NCBI RefSeq assembly: GCF_008369195.1
Contig: NZ_VOBC01000003.1
Location: 310,001-374,000 of the forward strand
Direction of reading: 5' to 3'
DNA from: Sporosarcina sp. ANT_H38
GTDB lineage: Bacteria > Bacillota > Bacilli > Bacillales_A > Planococcaceae
Length of the DNA stretch: 64,000 nucleotides
Of the stretch, positions 22,709-33,178 are shown piece by piece. The position numbers were made by a program, and so were the translations under genes. The notes beneath the pieces were generated by a model. It saw only the letters and a program-made list of their open reading frames with translations, searched no databases and was not told where the DNA came from. Position 1 is the first letter of the stretch; each line of letters begins with the position of its first letter.

Positions 22709-22716
22709 CATCGTTT

Positions 22717-23568
22717 CTATTCCCTATTGACCGGCATCGAGCAACATCTGAAGGAGCCGCCGGATTTGATAATTTCCGAGAAATCGACTTCTATGACTTC
22801 AAATCCTTGTGCACGAATTTGTGCGTTGACTCGTTTGTTTTGCGGTAGACTGAACACTTTTTTGTTACCGATTGATAAGACGTTTGTGCCCATCGTGAAT
22901 TGTTCTTCTTCGGATACTTCGATGAGCTTGTATTTGGCCGAAAGCATGTCGACTACTTCAGGATCGAGTGCTTTTGGGAAAATAAGCCCTACTTCGGGTG
23001 ACAGGATGTTAAATACACAGTCGAGATGCAAGTATTTTTCATCGAATGGAACAGGAATAATTGTGTAATCTGGAAGATCAGCATTTAATTTCTCAGCTGC
23101 TTCAATGGATGTACGGCTACTGATTCCGACATACAATGTACCTCGATCTACGATGACGTCTCCGCCCTCTACTCGATTCGTTGTCGTCTGGAACGAGATA
23201 TCCTCTTCTTCCAACCATTCTTCTAACGCCTCTTCTTCCCCTTTACGAATATCACTTGCCATTTCCGCAACGAAAATGTCGTCACCAACAGCAAATCCGA
23301 TATCACGTGTAAATACTTGTTCCGGGAATTGTTCGGATGAGGGCAATTTGATCACTTCGACTCCATGTTCTATAAGGAGTTCTTCAAACTCTTTATGTTG
23401 TTTCATTGCGAGTCCGACATTTATGTTCTCATCTTCGTATTCTTTTTGTACAGCATTGATTACTTCGTCAATCGCCATAAACTTAGGTTGACATAGGATG
23501 ACGCGTTGCAGCGTATCATACTCTGTATCGCATTTTATTGTGTCTGTATTTTCTATAGGGGAATTCAT
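22717..23568 (-). CDS. DDAH/arginine deiminase-family amidinohydrolase
   Basis: This 283-residue enzyme of the guanidine-modifying superfamily would hydrolyse the guanidino group of (methyl)arginine-like compounds. Visible landmarks are FTRD at 86-89, VEGGD at 133-137, the catalytic H181 in YLHLDCVFN, and a catalytic cysteine in GGSFRCCSMPV (C275 or C276). Length and motifs fit the dimethylargininase/YkgA branch rather than full-length arginine deiminase. It is divergent from a YqcI/YcgG-family gene with 131 bases between them, suggesting a shared control region. The substrate is not known. Confidence 0.82.
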   Translation of the reverse strand: MNSPIENTDTIKCDTEYDTLQRVILCQPKFMAIDEVINAVQKEYEDENINVGLAMKQHKEFEELLIEHGVEVIKLPSSEQFPEQVFTRDIGFAVGDDIFVAEMASDIRKGEEEALEEWLEEEDISFQTTTNRVEGGDVIVDRGTLYVGISSRTSIEAAEKLNADLPDYTIIPVPFDEKYLHLDCVFNILSPEVGLIFPKALDPEVVDMLSAKYKLIEVSEEEQFTMGTNVLSIGNKKVFSLPQNKRVNAQIRAQGFEVIEVDFSEIIKSGGSFRCCSMPVNRE

Positions 23569-23699
23569 GTTGGATCCTCCAATTTCTTTAGTCTTCTTTA
23601 CACTTCCCCATCAAATACTATTTAAACATTTTAATGGTTTGCTCCCGCACCTAACGGGAATGGGTATATATAGATATTGAGTTAAATGGAGGAGAAACG

Positions 23700-24437
23700 A
23701 TGATTCTGAAAGATAAGGCTTTATTGACAAAAGAGGATTTTGCGGAACGTACCGATTTGCCTGATTGGCTGTTGAAGGAATACCGGACATTCCATAAAAC
23801 TGTTACCGATAAGACGTTTCCTTGTTATTTCGGTATGGGAGGAGAGCTTAAGGGCGAATTGCGCTATGGGTATATAACACAGAACGACTGGTCCAATTTG
23901 CCGGAAACATTGAAGTCATTTTTGGCACTTTTCGAAGATCCCGCACATAAGAGGCATGGGTTATTCGTGTTTGTTGAGCCATTTGAAACAGAAGGTTCTT
24001 TGGATGAGTACAGGAAGCAGTTCTGGGAAATATTGCAGTACTTGCATGGTGTGGATGAAATCGAATGGCCTGCAGATAGTCCCCGCGATCCTGCCCATCA
24101 TCTGTGGGATTTCCGTTTTCATGGCGAGCCGATTTTTGTGTTTGGCAATGCACCGGCTTACAAGCAGCGAAGAACGCGAGATCTTGGCAATGCAATGGTG
24201 CTCGGTTTTCAGCCTCGTCGCATCTTCGAAGGGTTGAAAGGGACGGAAAAGGGTGGAGTCATGTCACGAGAAAAAGTACGTGAGCGTGTTGAGTTATGGG
24301 ATCAGCTGCCGAAACATCCGGATATTAGCCATTTCGGAGACCCTGAACATAACGAGTGGAAACAATTTTTTATTGGGGATGATGTGGAGCCGATTCAAGG
24401 AAAATGTCCATTCTCGCATAAAGAGAAGATGGACTAA
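23700..24437 (+). CDS. YqcI/YcgG family protein, GntA-like heme protein
   Basis: This 245-residue soluble protein matches the YqcI/YcgG family: FPCYFGMGGELKGELRYGY near 40-58, LFVFVEP near 80, AHHLWDFRFHGEPIFVFGNA near 120-140, and a C-terminal GKCPFSH with C236. A family member, GntA, is known as a heme-dependent N-hydroxylase of a guanidino compound in guanitoxin synthesis. By analogy this protein may oxidise a guanidino or amine nitrogen. It is divergent from a DDAH-like gene acting on the same chemical group. The ATG follows GGAGGAG. Its function in Bacilli is unproven. Confidence 0.75.
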   Translation: MILKDKALLTKEDFAERTDLPDWLLKEYRTFHKTVTDKTFPCYFGMGGELKGELRYGYITQNDWSNLPETLKSFLALFEDPAHKRHGLFVFVEPFETEGSLDEYRKQFWEILQYLHGVDEIEWPADSPRDPAHHLWDFRFHGEPIFVFGNAPAYKQRRTRDLGNAMVLGFQPRRIFEGLKGTEKGGVMSREKVRERVELWDQLPKHPDISHFGDPEHNEWKQFFIGDDVEPIQGKCPFSHKEKMD

Positions 24438-24459
24438 AAAGTGCCCAATAAAGACAAAA

Positions 24460-24482
24460 AACCTCACACTTCTGTGAGGTTT
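24460..24482 (+). terminator. Terminator after the YqcI/YcgG gene
   Basis: AAACCTCAC pairs with GTGAGGTTT. A poly-A stretch on the left arm suggests use in both directions. Confidence 0.65.
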
Positions 24483-24538
24483 CTCCTTACGGGCAATTAT
24501 TTCCCAAATACTGTCGATTTCCCGGGAAATAAAGCGAA

Positions 24539-25852
24539 TTATTTCCCAGCCATACCATAGTACAAATTCATCTCTACTTCAGGTACCATACTGCCACCTG
24601 TTCCCCAGACCAGATGTGTAGCATTTGCTAAATTAGCATCTTTCACATCTCCACGAATGGCATGTACTAGGCCTGTCATCCCTGCAAGCGCAGATGGTTC
24701 TAGTCGAATGTTTTCTGTATCTGCAAGAAGTTTTAATAACTTGAACATCGTTTCGTCCGCGATTGTGTAACAACCGGATAATAACGGTTCCATCGTCTTG
24801 CCCACGAATCCAGAAGCTGTGCCTACTGCGAGCCCGTCTGCAACGGTTTTATTGTCTAGACCAAAGTCTTGAACTGAAACCTTGTCGTGAAGACCAGTCA
24901 TCATACCGAGCATCATACATGGAGAATGCGTTGGTTCTGCGAAGAAACAGCGGACTGCATCGCCGAATGCGAGCTTCAATCCAAATGCTACACCTCCAGG
25001 ACCACCACCAACACCACATGGCAGATAAACGAACAGCGGGTTGTCTTCATTAACGACTGTACCACGCGCCTTCATCTGCGCTGCAACACGTTCTCCCGCA
25101 ACTGCGTAACCTAAAAATAAGTCGAGTGAGTTTTCGTCATCAACGAAATGACATGAAGGATCTGCATCTGCTTGGCGACGCCCTTCTTCAACGGCCTTGC
25201 TATAATCATCAGCGTACTCAACGACCGTAACGCCTTTTTCACGTAGCATATCCTTTTTCCATTGTTTCGCATCTGCAGACATATGAACAGTAACATCGAA
25301 ACCGAGCTTGGCACTCATGATGCCGATGCTTAGACCAAGATTTCCTGTTGAGCCGACAGCGATTTTATGTTTGGCGAATAAGCGAGTGAATTCCGGCTCT
25401 GCAAATTTAACATAATCCTCTTCTGTTGTTATCAATCCGTTTTCAATTGCAAGTGTTTCGGCGTGTTTTAGGATTTCGTAAATTCCTCCACGTGCTTTGA
25501 TAGAACCTGAAATCGGTAGTGCATTGTCTTCTTTCAGTAGAAGTTCACCAGAGATTGCTACTTTGTATTGATTGGCAAGCGCTTCTTTCATGTTCGGAAT
25601 GGCAGTAATCGGTGATTCGATAATGCCATTCGACGCTTTTGTTTCCGGGAAGACATGCGCGATATATGGTGCGAAACGTTTTAGTCGGTCAGATGCATCT
25701 TTTACGTTTGGTACAGTCACACCTGTTTTAGAAAGTCCCGTTGTTGTTGACTCCATTAAGGGGTTGAGCCACAGTACTTCTTCATGCGCTATTAGCTGTT
25801 CTAAAAGAGGGAGTTTCTTTTTCCATTCATTTACTTGTGCTTTTTCCATCAT
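24539..25852 (-). CDS. dsdA: D-serine dehydratase
   Basis: This PLP enzyme converts D-serine to pyruvate and ammonia and so detoxifies D-serine. The 437 residues match DsdA. The PLP lysine is K119 in [11 protein letters not shown], the cofactor-phosphate loop is [10 protein letters not shown] near 280, and the substrate-handling [12 protein letters not shown] context is intact. The first ATG of an ATGATG pair follows GAGGCGATAAAC. No DsdC-like regulator or transporter is adjacent, so it appears to be a single transcription unit. Confidence 0.93.
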   Translation of the reverse strand: MMEKAQVNEWKKKLPLLEQLIAHEEVLWLNPLMESTTTGLSKTGVTVPNVKDASDRLKRFAPYIAHVFPETKASNGIIESPITAIPNMKEALANQYKVAISGELLLKEDNALPISGSIKARGGIYEILKHAETLAIENGLITTEEDYVKFAEPEFTRLFAKHKIAVGSTGNLGLSIGIMSAKLGFDVTVHMSADAKQWKKDMLREKGVTVVEYADDYSKAVEEGRRQADADPSCHFVDDENSLDLFLGYAVAGERVAAQMKARGTVVNEDNPLFVYLPCGVGGGPGGVAFGLKLAFGDAVRCFFAEPTHSPCMMLGMMTGLHDKVSVQDFGLDNKTVADGLAVGTASGFVGKTMEPLLSGCYTIADETMFKLLKLLADTENIRLEPSALAGMTGLVHAIRGDVKDANLANATHLVWGTGGSMVPEVEMNLYYGMAGK

Positions 25853-26017
25853 GTTTATCGCCTCATTTTTAGGGGATTTTGTATGAATAGTATAACATGC
25901 GAGTAAATTGGATTCACATTTAAAAATGGCACTTCCCTATTACTCGTCGTATACCACCTCTAATACTTCTGTAATTAAATATAGCCCCACCAAAGGTTTC
26001 GGCAGGACTTCATTTTT

Positions 26018-26376
26018 TCATTGTGTGTGACTAATCGTGGAAAGTACTTTTTCTTCGGGCATTTTCATAACCCTAGCGATCGTTTCAACCGGAAACCCTT
26101 CAGTATGCATGCTAAGAACAGTTTCTTTTTTGCCTTCTTCTTTACGTTCACGCATCACTTCATCTTCACTAATCCGATGCAATTCATCATTAGCTTTTTC
26201 AATTCCCACGTCAGTCATCGCAACCTCCCCCTTTACTTTGTCATCTCCAGATTGAAATAACATCCACTTGGTTAATAGATCTCCAACAGTCAATTCTTCG
26301 CTAGCTACACTTTAGGAATCTCTAAAACATGAATTTCCAAGATGTCTGTAAATTTGATTTGCTCTTCTTTGTCCAT
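26018..26376 (-). pseudogene. Remnant of an Rpn-type PD-(D/E)XK nuclease/transposase gene
   Basis: The 3' part reads GDLLTKWMLFQSGDD, GIEKANDELHRISEDEVMRE and a repetitive C-terminus, as in Rpn (recombination-promoting nuclease) proteins. The upstream part from 26376 reads FTDILEIHVLEIPKV but is cut from the rest by a stop and frameshift near 26300. The N-terminal catalytic domain is missing. It starts right after the stop of the neighbouring carboxypeptidase gene. It is a decayed mobile-type gene. Confidence 0.7.
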
Positions 26377-27267
26377 TTAACTATCCAACACAAATCTCTC
26401 AATCAACTCTCTCGTCAAATCAAATCTCGGAGTTGTGTTATCTTCCCCAGCTGCTTCAACATCTATTACGACAGAAATAATGCGTCGTCCATCAAAAACT
26501 CCAGTACTGACAAAGCAAGAGCCCGCCTGATCTGTAAAGCCTGTTTTCAATCCGTCGATTCCCTCAAAGGCTTCGGGCATGCCCGCAAGCATCAAGTTGG
26601 TACTCCACAACGTAGTTCCATTCCCCGTTTTGAAGCTCGGAAGCCTTGTGAAGTCGAGTACTTCGGGATGCTTGGCAATCAGCTTTTGCGCAATAACTGA
26701 CACGTCACGTGCAGAGGCACGATTTGTTTGTTCGTGCCCTTTGCCAATGTAATCACCATCAAGTCCGCTTGCGTTGAAGAACGTCGTCTCCTTCAGACCG
26801 AAAATGCTGGCTTGTTTATTCATCAAATTAACAAACGTTTCTTCCGTTCCACTCACCATTTCAGCAAGTGCCACCGCTGCGTCATTTGCAGAACTAACCG
26901 TCATAGCCGAGAACAGTTCTTTCAATGTATACGAGTTACCAGCTGTCATGCCGAGTTTGACTGCAGCGGATTGCCCTACATTTTGTAGTATCGCTTCACT
27001 TGGCTGGTACTTACTCTCCCATGATAAATTACCGTTTTTGACGGCATTGAGCACGAGATACTGCGTCATCAACTTAGACATACTTGCGATTGGTAACGAC
27101 TCCGCGCTATTTTCCTCGTAAATTACTTTACCCGTACCAGCGTCTATCAGAATAATTGCATTTGCAGTAATCGCTAAATCTGCTTTCTCAAAAATTTTCT
27201 CTTTGTTGTTCATCACAAATGTAACGCTCAACACAAGTATCACTAGTATAAAGATCAATTTCTTCAT
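26377..27267 (-). CDS. D-alanyl-D-alanine carboxypeptidase (penicillin-binding protein, DacA/DacF type)
   Basis: This low-molecular-weight penicillin-binding protein trims the terminal D-Ala of peptidoglycan stem peptides. The 296 residues begin with a membrane-spanning signal (LIFILVILVLSVTFV). The catalytic motifs are S62-M-S-K65, SSAN at 125-128, and KTG near 241 in GIDGLKTGFTD. It lacks the long C-terminal domain of vegetative DacA, so it is a short form. The ATG at 27267 follows AGGTGTGG. It is a single gene, followed by an Rpn remnant. Confidence 0.85.
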   Translation of the reverse strand: MKKLIFILVILVLSVTFVMNNKEKIFEKADLAITANAIILIDAGTGKVIYEENSAESLPIASMSKLMTQYLVLNAVKNGNLSWESKYQPSEAILQNVGQSAAVKLGMTAGNSYTLKELFSAMTVSSANDAAVALAEMVSGTEETFVNLMNKQASIFGLKETTFFNASGLDGDYIGKGHEQTNRASARDVSVIAQKLIAKHPEVLDFTRLPSFKTGNGTTLWSTNLMLAGMPEAFEGIDGLKTGFTDQAGSCFVSTGVFDGRRIISVVIDVEAAGEDNTTPRFDLTRELIERFVLDS

Positions 27268-27381
27268 ATTTTCCACACCTTTTCAGTAATAAGAGTTCAT
27301 TACCTTAATCATGAACGGTAATAGTGAAGAATTACCTAGTATTATCATGAAGAATTTCTTAAGTTTTAGTGTACAAGCTGT

Positions 27382-27549
27382 CTATAGAAAACGATTGATT
27401 ACCCAAATGACGACCAAAACCGCCCCAAATCCAAACCAGATGAGCGCAAGCAATTTTTCTCTTTTCTTCTTATCCTCCATTTTCCTCGTTAGAAAACGCG
27501 CGAAAAATTCTACTGCTATCGCCAAGATAATAATTAGTATCCAACGCAT
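27382..27549 (-). CDS. Small two-helix membrane protein (55 aa)
   Basis: The 55-residue product has two hydrophobic helices (near 3-16 and 34-52) around a basic loop RFLTRKMEDKKKREK. The ATG follows GGAGGGTTAAAC, a good site. A longer frame upstream lacks such a site. The function is unknown. Confidence 0.65.
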   Translation of the reverse strand: MRWILIIILAIAVEFFARFLTRKMEDKKKREKLLALIWFGFGAVLVVIWVINRFL

Positions 27550-28018
27550 GTTTAACCCTCCATTTCTACTGTTATCATTTTTCTTGATTATTAGTCCCAA
27601 TACGCTAATTCTATCACTCATTTCGACGACTGCGTACAATCTGTAACGCACACACAACCCCCGTCCTTGCCGAATATAATACTAGAACAACTCAGTAATG
27701 GTGGTGCTTATAATGGAATTAACAATAAGTCCGCCTATCGATGATTGGTAATTTCGGTAGGGCAACATAATTTCAAGCACATTGTTCGCTTACTGGATAT
27801 TTCAAGGTCGTGGCAGTGAACCACAGCGGTTCGCGGAGGAGAACTACTGTCGACGGGCAATCAGTTCGACAGGTTTATTGCCGACAAACTTGCCTCCAAT
27901 TAGTGAACAAGAAAAATAAATTTCAAGTTATTTTGAATAAGATACTAAAACTCCGCCAACTCGATTTGTTGGCGGAGTTTCTATGGCTTATTGTTGATGA
28001 TTGACAACTTATGAGCTG
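27550..28018. other. Gene-poor stretch between the small membrane gene and kynA
   Basis: No supportable gene is seen. A hairpin with arms GGGCAAT and ATTGCCGAC lies near 27855-27885, and the kyn operon terminator is at 27947-27980. Confidence 0.5.
27947..27980 (-). terminator. Terminator of the kynUBA operon
   Basis: AAAACTCCGCCAAC pairs with GTTGGCGGAGTTT around a seven-base loop, 39 bases past the kynA stop. Confidence 0.8.
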
Positions 28019-28837
28019 TTATAACTTCGTCCGCACATCCCATAACTCTGGAAAGAACTGATGATCCAGTACAGACTTTAAGTAATTCACACCAGACGAA
28101 CCACCCGTCCCCATTTTAAAGCCGATAATTCTTTCAACGGTTTTCATATGACGGAAGCGCCACTGCTGATGACTGTCTTCGATATCGACTAGCTTCTCCG
28201 CAAGCTGATATAAATCCCAGTAATTATCAACGTCGCGGTATACTTTCATCCACGCATCCGCCACTGACGAATCCCCTTTGTATGTAACGGTGAAATCGCG
28301 TTCGAGCAGTTCCGGGTTTATCGCGAAGCCAGCCCTCGAAAGTGCACGTATCGCCACATCGTAAATACTTGGTGCGCGAAATGCCGCTTCTAAGTCACTT
28401 GCGAGTTCGGGATCTTTCTCGTAAATCTTTAAAATATGCGGTTGCTTATAACCGAGCGCGAACTCAATAAGCCTGTTCTGGTAAGACTGGAAGCCTGATG
28501 AACGACCTAAACTGTCCCTAAATTCCATATATTCGGCGGGTGTTAGTGTCGACAATACATCCCACGCCTGGATAATCTGCGTCTGCGTTTTCGACACGCG
28601 TGCAAGCATTTTAAACGCTCCCGGCAACTCATCTTTTTCAATTAATTCTATGGCCGTATTAAGCTCATGCAAAATGAGTTTCATCCACAACTCGCTTACT
28701 TGGTGAATGACGATGAACAACATTTCGTCATGATGGCCAGACAGACGTTGCTGACTCGATAGTAATTTGTCTAGATTCAAATACTCTCCGTAAGTCATAT
28801 TATCTTTGAAATCCGTGTGAATTCCTTTTTCAGTCAT
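28019..28837 (-). CDS. kynA: Tryptophan 2,3-dioxygenase
   Basis: This heme enzyme opens the indole ring of L-tryptophan to N-formylkynurenine, the first step of the kynurenine pathway. The 272 residues carry the conserved [20 protein letters not shown] block at 34-53, heme-ligand candidate H230 in [13 protein letters not shown], and [11 protein letters not shown] near 244-254. It is the last gene of the kynU-kynB-kynA operon. Its ATG overlaps the kynB stop by four bases. Confidence 0.95.
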   Translation of the reverse strand: MTEKGIHTDFKDNMTYGEYLNLDKLLSSQQRLSGHHDEMLFIVIHQVSELWMKLILHELNTAIELIEKDELPGAFKMLARVSKTQTQIIQAWDVLSTLTPAEYMEFRDSLGRSSGFQSYQNRLIEFALGYKQPHILKIYEKDPELASDLEAAFRAPSIYDVAIRALSRAGFAINPELLERDFTVTYKGDSSVADAWMKVYRDVDNYWDLYQLAEKLVDIEDSHQQWRFRHMKTVERIIGFKMGTGGSSGVNYLKSVLDHQFFPELWDVRTKL

Positions 28838-29481
28838 GATTGGTGTGGTCCTCCTTCGATTGGTCGTAATACTGCGCGAACTGGACTGCCATCGCCATCT
28901 TTTAGAGGAAGTGGTAATGCAATCAGTTCATAATCACCCGGTTCTACTGCGCTTAGCACGATATTCTCTAAAATCATGACACCATTTTGATTGAGAGAAT
29001 GATGGGCACTGACCGTCTTACTCGTTTCCGGATCAACGGATGGTGTATCGACGCCAATAAGACGAACTCCTCTTTCTAGCAATAATGGACCGATATCTGC
29101 GCGCAAATACGTGAAAGTTTCCGGGAATACATTTGGATCAGGGCGGCTACCTGTTTTCAATAAAATCCGTACTGCCCCTCCGAAATCGATGTCTTCTAAG
29201 TCAGCACGACCAATACTTTCTTTTCCCGAAACGTCGAGCACCCGTGCACGCCCGATGTATAAATCAATCGGTAAATCGAGCACTTTTAGCCCGTTGTCAT
29301 CGAAGTGAAACGGTGCGTCAATATGTGTTCCCATATGCGTACTTGTTGTTAGCTTCCCAATATTCACTGAACCAGTTTCGTTTTTTGAATATGCAACTTC
29401 ATATGCAAATGGTGTGTCACCCGGCCATTCCGCGATATCATTTTGCAGTGGCTGTGAAATATCAATCCATTGCCCCGTCAT
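28834..29481 (-). CDS. kynB: Kynurenine formamidase (arylformamidase)
   Basis: This metal-dependent enzyme removes formate from N-formylkynurenine to give kynurenine. The 215 residues include the cyclase/KynB metal site H49-MGT-H53-I-D55-APFHF, starting from the typical WIDISQPL. It is the middle gene of the operon, with four-base overlaps at both ends that indicate translational coupling. Confidence 0.93.
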   Translation of the reverse strand: MTGQWIDISQPLQNDIAEWPGDTPFAYEVAYSKNETGSVNIGKLTTSTHMGTHIDAPFHFDDNGLKVLDLPIDLYIGRARVLDVSGKESIGRADLEDIDFGGAVRILLKTGSRPDPNVFPETFTYLRADIGPLLLERGVRLIGVDTPSVDPETSKTVSAHHSLNQNGVMILENIVLSAVEPGDYELIALPLPLKDGDGSPVRAVLRPIEGGPHQS

Positions 29482-30743
29482 GCGACAACACCTCGTTTAT
29501 TCTCAAATTTCTCGTAGCGTTTTTCATCCATGATGATTTTTAGTTTCTGCACAGTGTGCCAGACGTCTTCAAAAGAATTATAAAGTGCGACCGGCGCAAG
29601 TCGGACACCGTTTGGCGCGCGGAAGTCTGGAATAATACCGTCTTCTTTCAGCGCTTTGCAAATTCGAGCGGCTTCTACATGCTCAAGCAAGATATGGCCA
29701 CCGCGCGATTCGTCCACCGGGTTACCAATTGTGAAACCTTGCGTGGACAGTTCCTGTTCAATTAACGCCAGCATATAGTCCGTCAGCTGCAGTGATTTTT
29801 CGCGAATTTTTTTAATGCCTATTTCTTCAAACAATTCGAGTGCCCCGATAATCGGTGCCAAACTAAGTACATGCGGTGTTCCGATTTGATAGGCAGTCGT
29901 ATCCATCGCAGGGTCCATTGTATGATCCATATCAAATTGCGATTCCTTTTTCGAACCAAACCATCCCGCTAATCCTGGCGCTGTCCCGAAATGTTTGTCA
30001 TGAACGAACAGCCCTGCAACTGAGCCAGGTCCACCGTTCAAATGCTTGTATGTACACCAGAAAGCAAAGTCCGTACCCCATTCATGCAGCGCATGTTCAA
30101 TCGAACCGATGGAATGGCATAAATCAAAGCCAATCGGGATACCTTTTTCATTTGCAGCTTTCGTGAGTTTCTCCATATCGAGTATTTGCCCACTTCTGTA
30201 TAAAACGGCTGGCAGAACGACAAGCGCGATGTCTTCTGTCATCGCCTCGATGATATCATCTTCATTTAAAAATCGGCCGTCCCTGCTTTTCACCTGGACA
30301 AGATGTTCATCCGGATTAAAACCTTTCAGTGCCAGTTGGCTTTTTAGTGCATAAATGTCCGATGGGAAATTTAGTTCGTCAGCGAGAATCTTTGTTTTAG
30401 TCCCCGATGGTTTGTAAAATGTCGCGGCAAGCTGATGCAAGTTTGTCGTTGTCGAACCCGTTGCAATGACCTCATTTTTTGTTCCCCCGACAAGTGGCGC
30501 CATCTTTTCTCCAACCGACTCCGATAGGTAAAACCACGGATTATCGCCTTCTGTCCAGCCATCGATACCGAGTGTTTTCCACGAATTAAGTAATTCGTGC
30601 AGCGTGCGCTCGGCCCGTTTTGATAATAAACCGAGTGAATTTCCGTCCATATAAATAGTGTTTTCCAGTAAATAAAACTCATCTTTGTAGTTGGTAAGAT
30701 TGTCTTTATCGTCAAGTTCTCTTGCAAAATTGATTCCAAACAT
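29478..30743 (-). CDS. kynU: Kynureninase
   Basis: This PLP enzyme splits kynurenine into anthranilate and alanine. The 421 residues show the PLP lysine K233 in [12 protein letters not shown] and the fold-type I features [10 protein letters not shown] near 31-40 and [14 protein letters not shown] near 206-219. It is the first gene of kynUBA, with ATG behind GAGGGGGAAC. With no 3-hydroxylase gene beside it, the local pathway ends at anthranilate. No dedicated regulator is adjacent. Confidence 0.94.
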   Translation of the reverse strand: MFGINFARELDDKDNLTNYKDEFYLLENTIYMDGNSLGLLSKRAERTLHELLNSWKTLGIDGWTEGDNPWFYLSESVGEKMAPLVGGTKNEVIATGSTTTNLHQLAATFYKPSGTKTKILADELNFPSDIYALKSQLALKGFNPDEHLVQVKSRDGRFLNEDDIIEAMTEDIALVVLPAVLYRSGQILDMEKLTKAANEKGIPIGFDLCHSIGSIEHALHEWGTDFAFWCTYKHLNGGPGSVAGLFVHDKHFGTAPGLAGWFGSKKESQFDMDHTMDPAMDTTAYQIGTPHVLSLAPIIGALELFEEIGIKKIREKSLQLTDYMLALIEQELSTQGFTIGNPVDESRGGHILLEHVEAARICKALKEDGIIPDFRAPNGVRLAPVALYNSFEDVWHTVQKLKIIMDEKRYEKFENKRGVVA

Positions 30744-30958
30744 GTTTGTTCCCCCTCGTTTGAATTTTCCGTAATTAGTGGAATTGTAACATATTGAGCG
30801 TACTTGTAACGGGGTTTATTAGCAGTATAATAAACAATGGTCAAAATCTCTTACATTGGAAAGCTGCAAGATTGTCGATTAATAATCAAGAACCTTCCAT
30901 CTATTCGTATTGTAATAAATGGACGATTCTCATTCGTCTTATGAAAAGTAGTACATAC

Positions 30959-31573
30959 TTATTTCTGTTTCGAGAAAAACTCTCGAGCAATTTGAGTAGG
31001 ATTTTCAGCTTGCATTAATGCGGACACAACAGCAACACCAGCTATCCCTGTATTCCATAATGACTCGATGTTTTCAAGCGTAATCCCACCAATCGCCACG
31101 GATGGAATCGAAACCGACCGTGTAATTTCTTCAAGTATTCCGGCCGGTAGAACTTTCGCATCACTTTTTGTCCCCGTTGGAAATGCCGCACCCACTCCTA
31201 GATAACTCGCACCCGTTTCTTCTGCTAACAATGCCTCTTCCACTGTCGAAACCGAAACGCCAACAATCATCGACTGAGGCAAAATGTTTCTAACCGCGTG
31301 AAGTGGCAAATCACTTTGTCCGATGTGCACACCAGCTGCGCTCACTGCAAGTGCAACATCGACGCGGTCGTTAATAATGAGTGGAACATCGTACCGATCA
31401 AGTAGTTCTTTCAATGCTTTTGCTTTCTCATAAAAAACATTGCCATCACTACTTTTTTCCCGTAGCTGAACAAGAGTAACGCCGCCTTCAATTGCTTCTT
31501 CTACAATTGTCAGTAATGTTTCTAATGGAGCCGCCTCTTCCGTAACAAGATAAAGTGTCAAATCAAGATTCAA
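30959..31573 (-). CDS. thiE: Thiamine-phosphate synthase
   Basis: ThiE joins HMP-pyrophosphate and thiazole phosphate to give thiamine monophosphate. The 204-residue TIM-barrel protein contains TLVQLREKS near 33-41, LIINDRVDVALA near 65-76, GVHIGQSDLP near 81-90, and GVGAAFPTGTK near 126-136. It is the last gene of the thiamine operon and overlaps thiM by 11 bases. Confidence 0.95.
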   Translation of the reverse strand: MNLDLTLYLVTEEAAPLETLLTIVEEAIEGGVTLVQLREKSSDGNVFYEKAKALKELLDRYDVPLIINDRVDVALAVSAAGVHIGQSDLPLHAVRNILPQSMIVGVSVSTVEEALLAEETGASYLGVGAAFPTGTKSDAKVLPAGILEEITRSVSIPSVAIGGITLENIESLWNTGIAGVAVVSALMQAENPTQIAREFFSKQK

Positions 31574-32372
31574 GTAGACGCACCCCTTCCTTCCAAATAT
31601 CCCCGTTCATATTGAAAATTTCATCCATTAACCGAACTTTATACATGCCAATTCCTTCACCTTCTTGAAGATTACCTTTTGCTCGCTCGCCAGCCAGACT
31701 CATCAAAGACATCCCAGCAACACTCGCTAAAAAGTAGTTATCCGTTGTTCCAGCAAAGCATCCGATTAATGAAGTAGTCATACAACCAGTGCCAGTAATG
31801 ATTTTCAACCAACTGTCCCCATTATCGATTTGAATCGTTTCCTTACCATTTGAAACCGTATCTACCTTGCCGCTTACGACAACTACGCAAGAAAAAAGAT
31901 TTGCTGCTTTTACAGCAAGCTCTTTCCTAGTTATAGTAATGTCACCTTCATCTACTCCCCGCGTCTTGGAAGCACCGCCAATTAACGAATCTACCTCACT
32001 TGCATTGCCACGAATAACCGCAACATCCACTTGTTGTAGTAACTCTTTCGCCTTCCCTTTACGAAATGCCGTTGCACCAACCCCGACTGGATCAAAAATA
32101 ACAGGAACTCCTTTCTTATTTGCAGCTTTACCCGCTAAAACCATTGCCTTAAATCCTTCAGCTTGAATCGTTCCAATATTAATAATGAGTACATCCGCTA
32201 ATTGCACCATTTCCTCTACCTCGTTTACACTTGTTGCCATCACGGGCGACGCACCAGCTGCAAGCGTTACATTCGCACAATCATTGATGGTAACTACGTT
32301 CGTAATATGGTGGATCAGAGGATTTATCTTACGAATAGTTGAATACAGAGCGATCACTTTTTCCTTATTCAT
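31563..32372 (-). CDS. thiM: Hydroxyethylthiazole kinase
   Basis: ThiM phosphorylates the thiazole alcohol recovered from degraded thiamine. The 269 residues include PLIHHITNVVTINDCANVTL at 18-37, a VIFDPVGVGATAFR motif near 111-124, RGNASEV near 141, and TGTGCMTTSLIG near 193-204 with the catalytic cysteine. It lies between thiD and thiE with short overlaps on both sides. Confidence 0.95.
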   Translation of the reverse strand: MNKEKVIALYSTIRKINPLIHHITNVVTINDCANVTLAAGASPVMATSVNEVEEMVQLADVLIINIGTIQAEGFKAMVLAGKAANKKGVPVIFDPVGVGATAFRKGKAKELLQQVDVAVIRGNASEVDSLIGGASKTRGVDEGDITITRKELAVKAANLFSCVVVVSGKVDTVSNGKETIQIDNGDSWLKIITGTGCMTTSLIGCFAGTTDNYFLASVAGMSLMSLAGERAKGNLQEGEGIGMYKVRLMDEIFNMNGDIWKEGVRLLES

Positions 32373-33178
32373 CTCGTTTTTTCCCAGTTCGCTTTTTCAT
32401 ATAAATCATAAAAATGGTTCGTCGGTCCATGTCCCGAACCTAACTCTAAACTATGTGTAATTGCAGTCGTTATATATTTTTTTGCTAACGTTACAGCCTC
32501 AAACAACGTTGCACCTTTCGCAAGATTTGCTGCGATTGCAGATGATAATGTACAGCCCGTGCCATGTGTATTTTTCGTTTTAATCCGTTTTGATTTTAAC
32601 CAGTGGAAGTCCTCGCCATCATAGTAAAGGTCATTGGAATCGCCGGTTAAATGACCACCTTTAATGAGCACAGCTTCGGTCCCCATTTCTTTTAACTCGA
32701 TGCATGCTTTGTACATCTCATCTTGAGTTTGAACCGATCTCCCTACCAATGCTTCGGTCTCAGGGATATTTGGTGTGATTAACGTCGCTAACGGAAATAG
32801 TTTGTTTACTAATGCATTTACTGCCGACTCTTGCAATAAATAATGCCCCCCTTTTGAAATCATTACCGGATCCACTACGACATGTTTCGGTTTGTATTTC
32901 TGTAGAGACTCTGCAACCACATTGACCGTTTCAGCATTCGCAAGCATTCCGATTTTAACTGCACCCACTTGTATATCATCAAAAACCGCTTCGATTTGAT
33001 CCTGAATTATTGCAAGATCAATATTTTGAACAGAACGAATTTCACGCGTATTTTGTGCTGTTACTGCTGTAATTACAGACATCCCAAATACACCTAAAGC
33101 AGACATCGCTTTTATATCCGCTTGAATCCCCGCCCCGCCACCAGAATCAGATCCTGCGATTGTCAGTGCTGTTTTCAT
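32369..33178 (-). CDS. thiD: Hydroxymethylpyrimidine/phosphomethylpyrimidine kinase
   Basis: ThiD phosphorylates HMP twice to HMP-pyrophosphate. The 269-residue ribokinase-fold protein starts MKTALTIAGSDSGGGAGIQA, has VVDPVMISKGG near 106-116, and the catalytic loop KNTHGTGCTLSSAIAANLA near 205-223. The start lies inside the end of thiW (32-base overlap). It supplies the pyrimidine half for ThiE. Confidence 0.95.
   Translation of the reverse strand: MKTALTIAGSDSGGGAGIQADIKAMSALGVFGMSVITAVTAQNTREIRSVQNIDLAIIQDQIEAVFDDIQVGAVKIGMLANAETVNVVAESLQKYKPKHVVVDPVMISKGGHYLLQESAVNALVNKLFPLATLITPNIPETEALVGRSVQTQDEMYKACIELKEMGTEAVLIKGGHLTGDSNDLYYDGEDFHWLKSKRIKTKNTHGTGCTLSSAIAANLAKGATLFEAVTLAKKYITTAITHSLELGSGHGPTNHFYDLYEKANWEKTR

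Noticed and set aside
23848..24195. Minus-strand open frame opposite the YqcI/YcgG gene
   Set aside because: It is a shadow of the real gene, with odd His/Cys-rich composition and no ribosome site.
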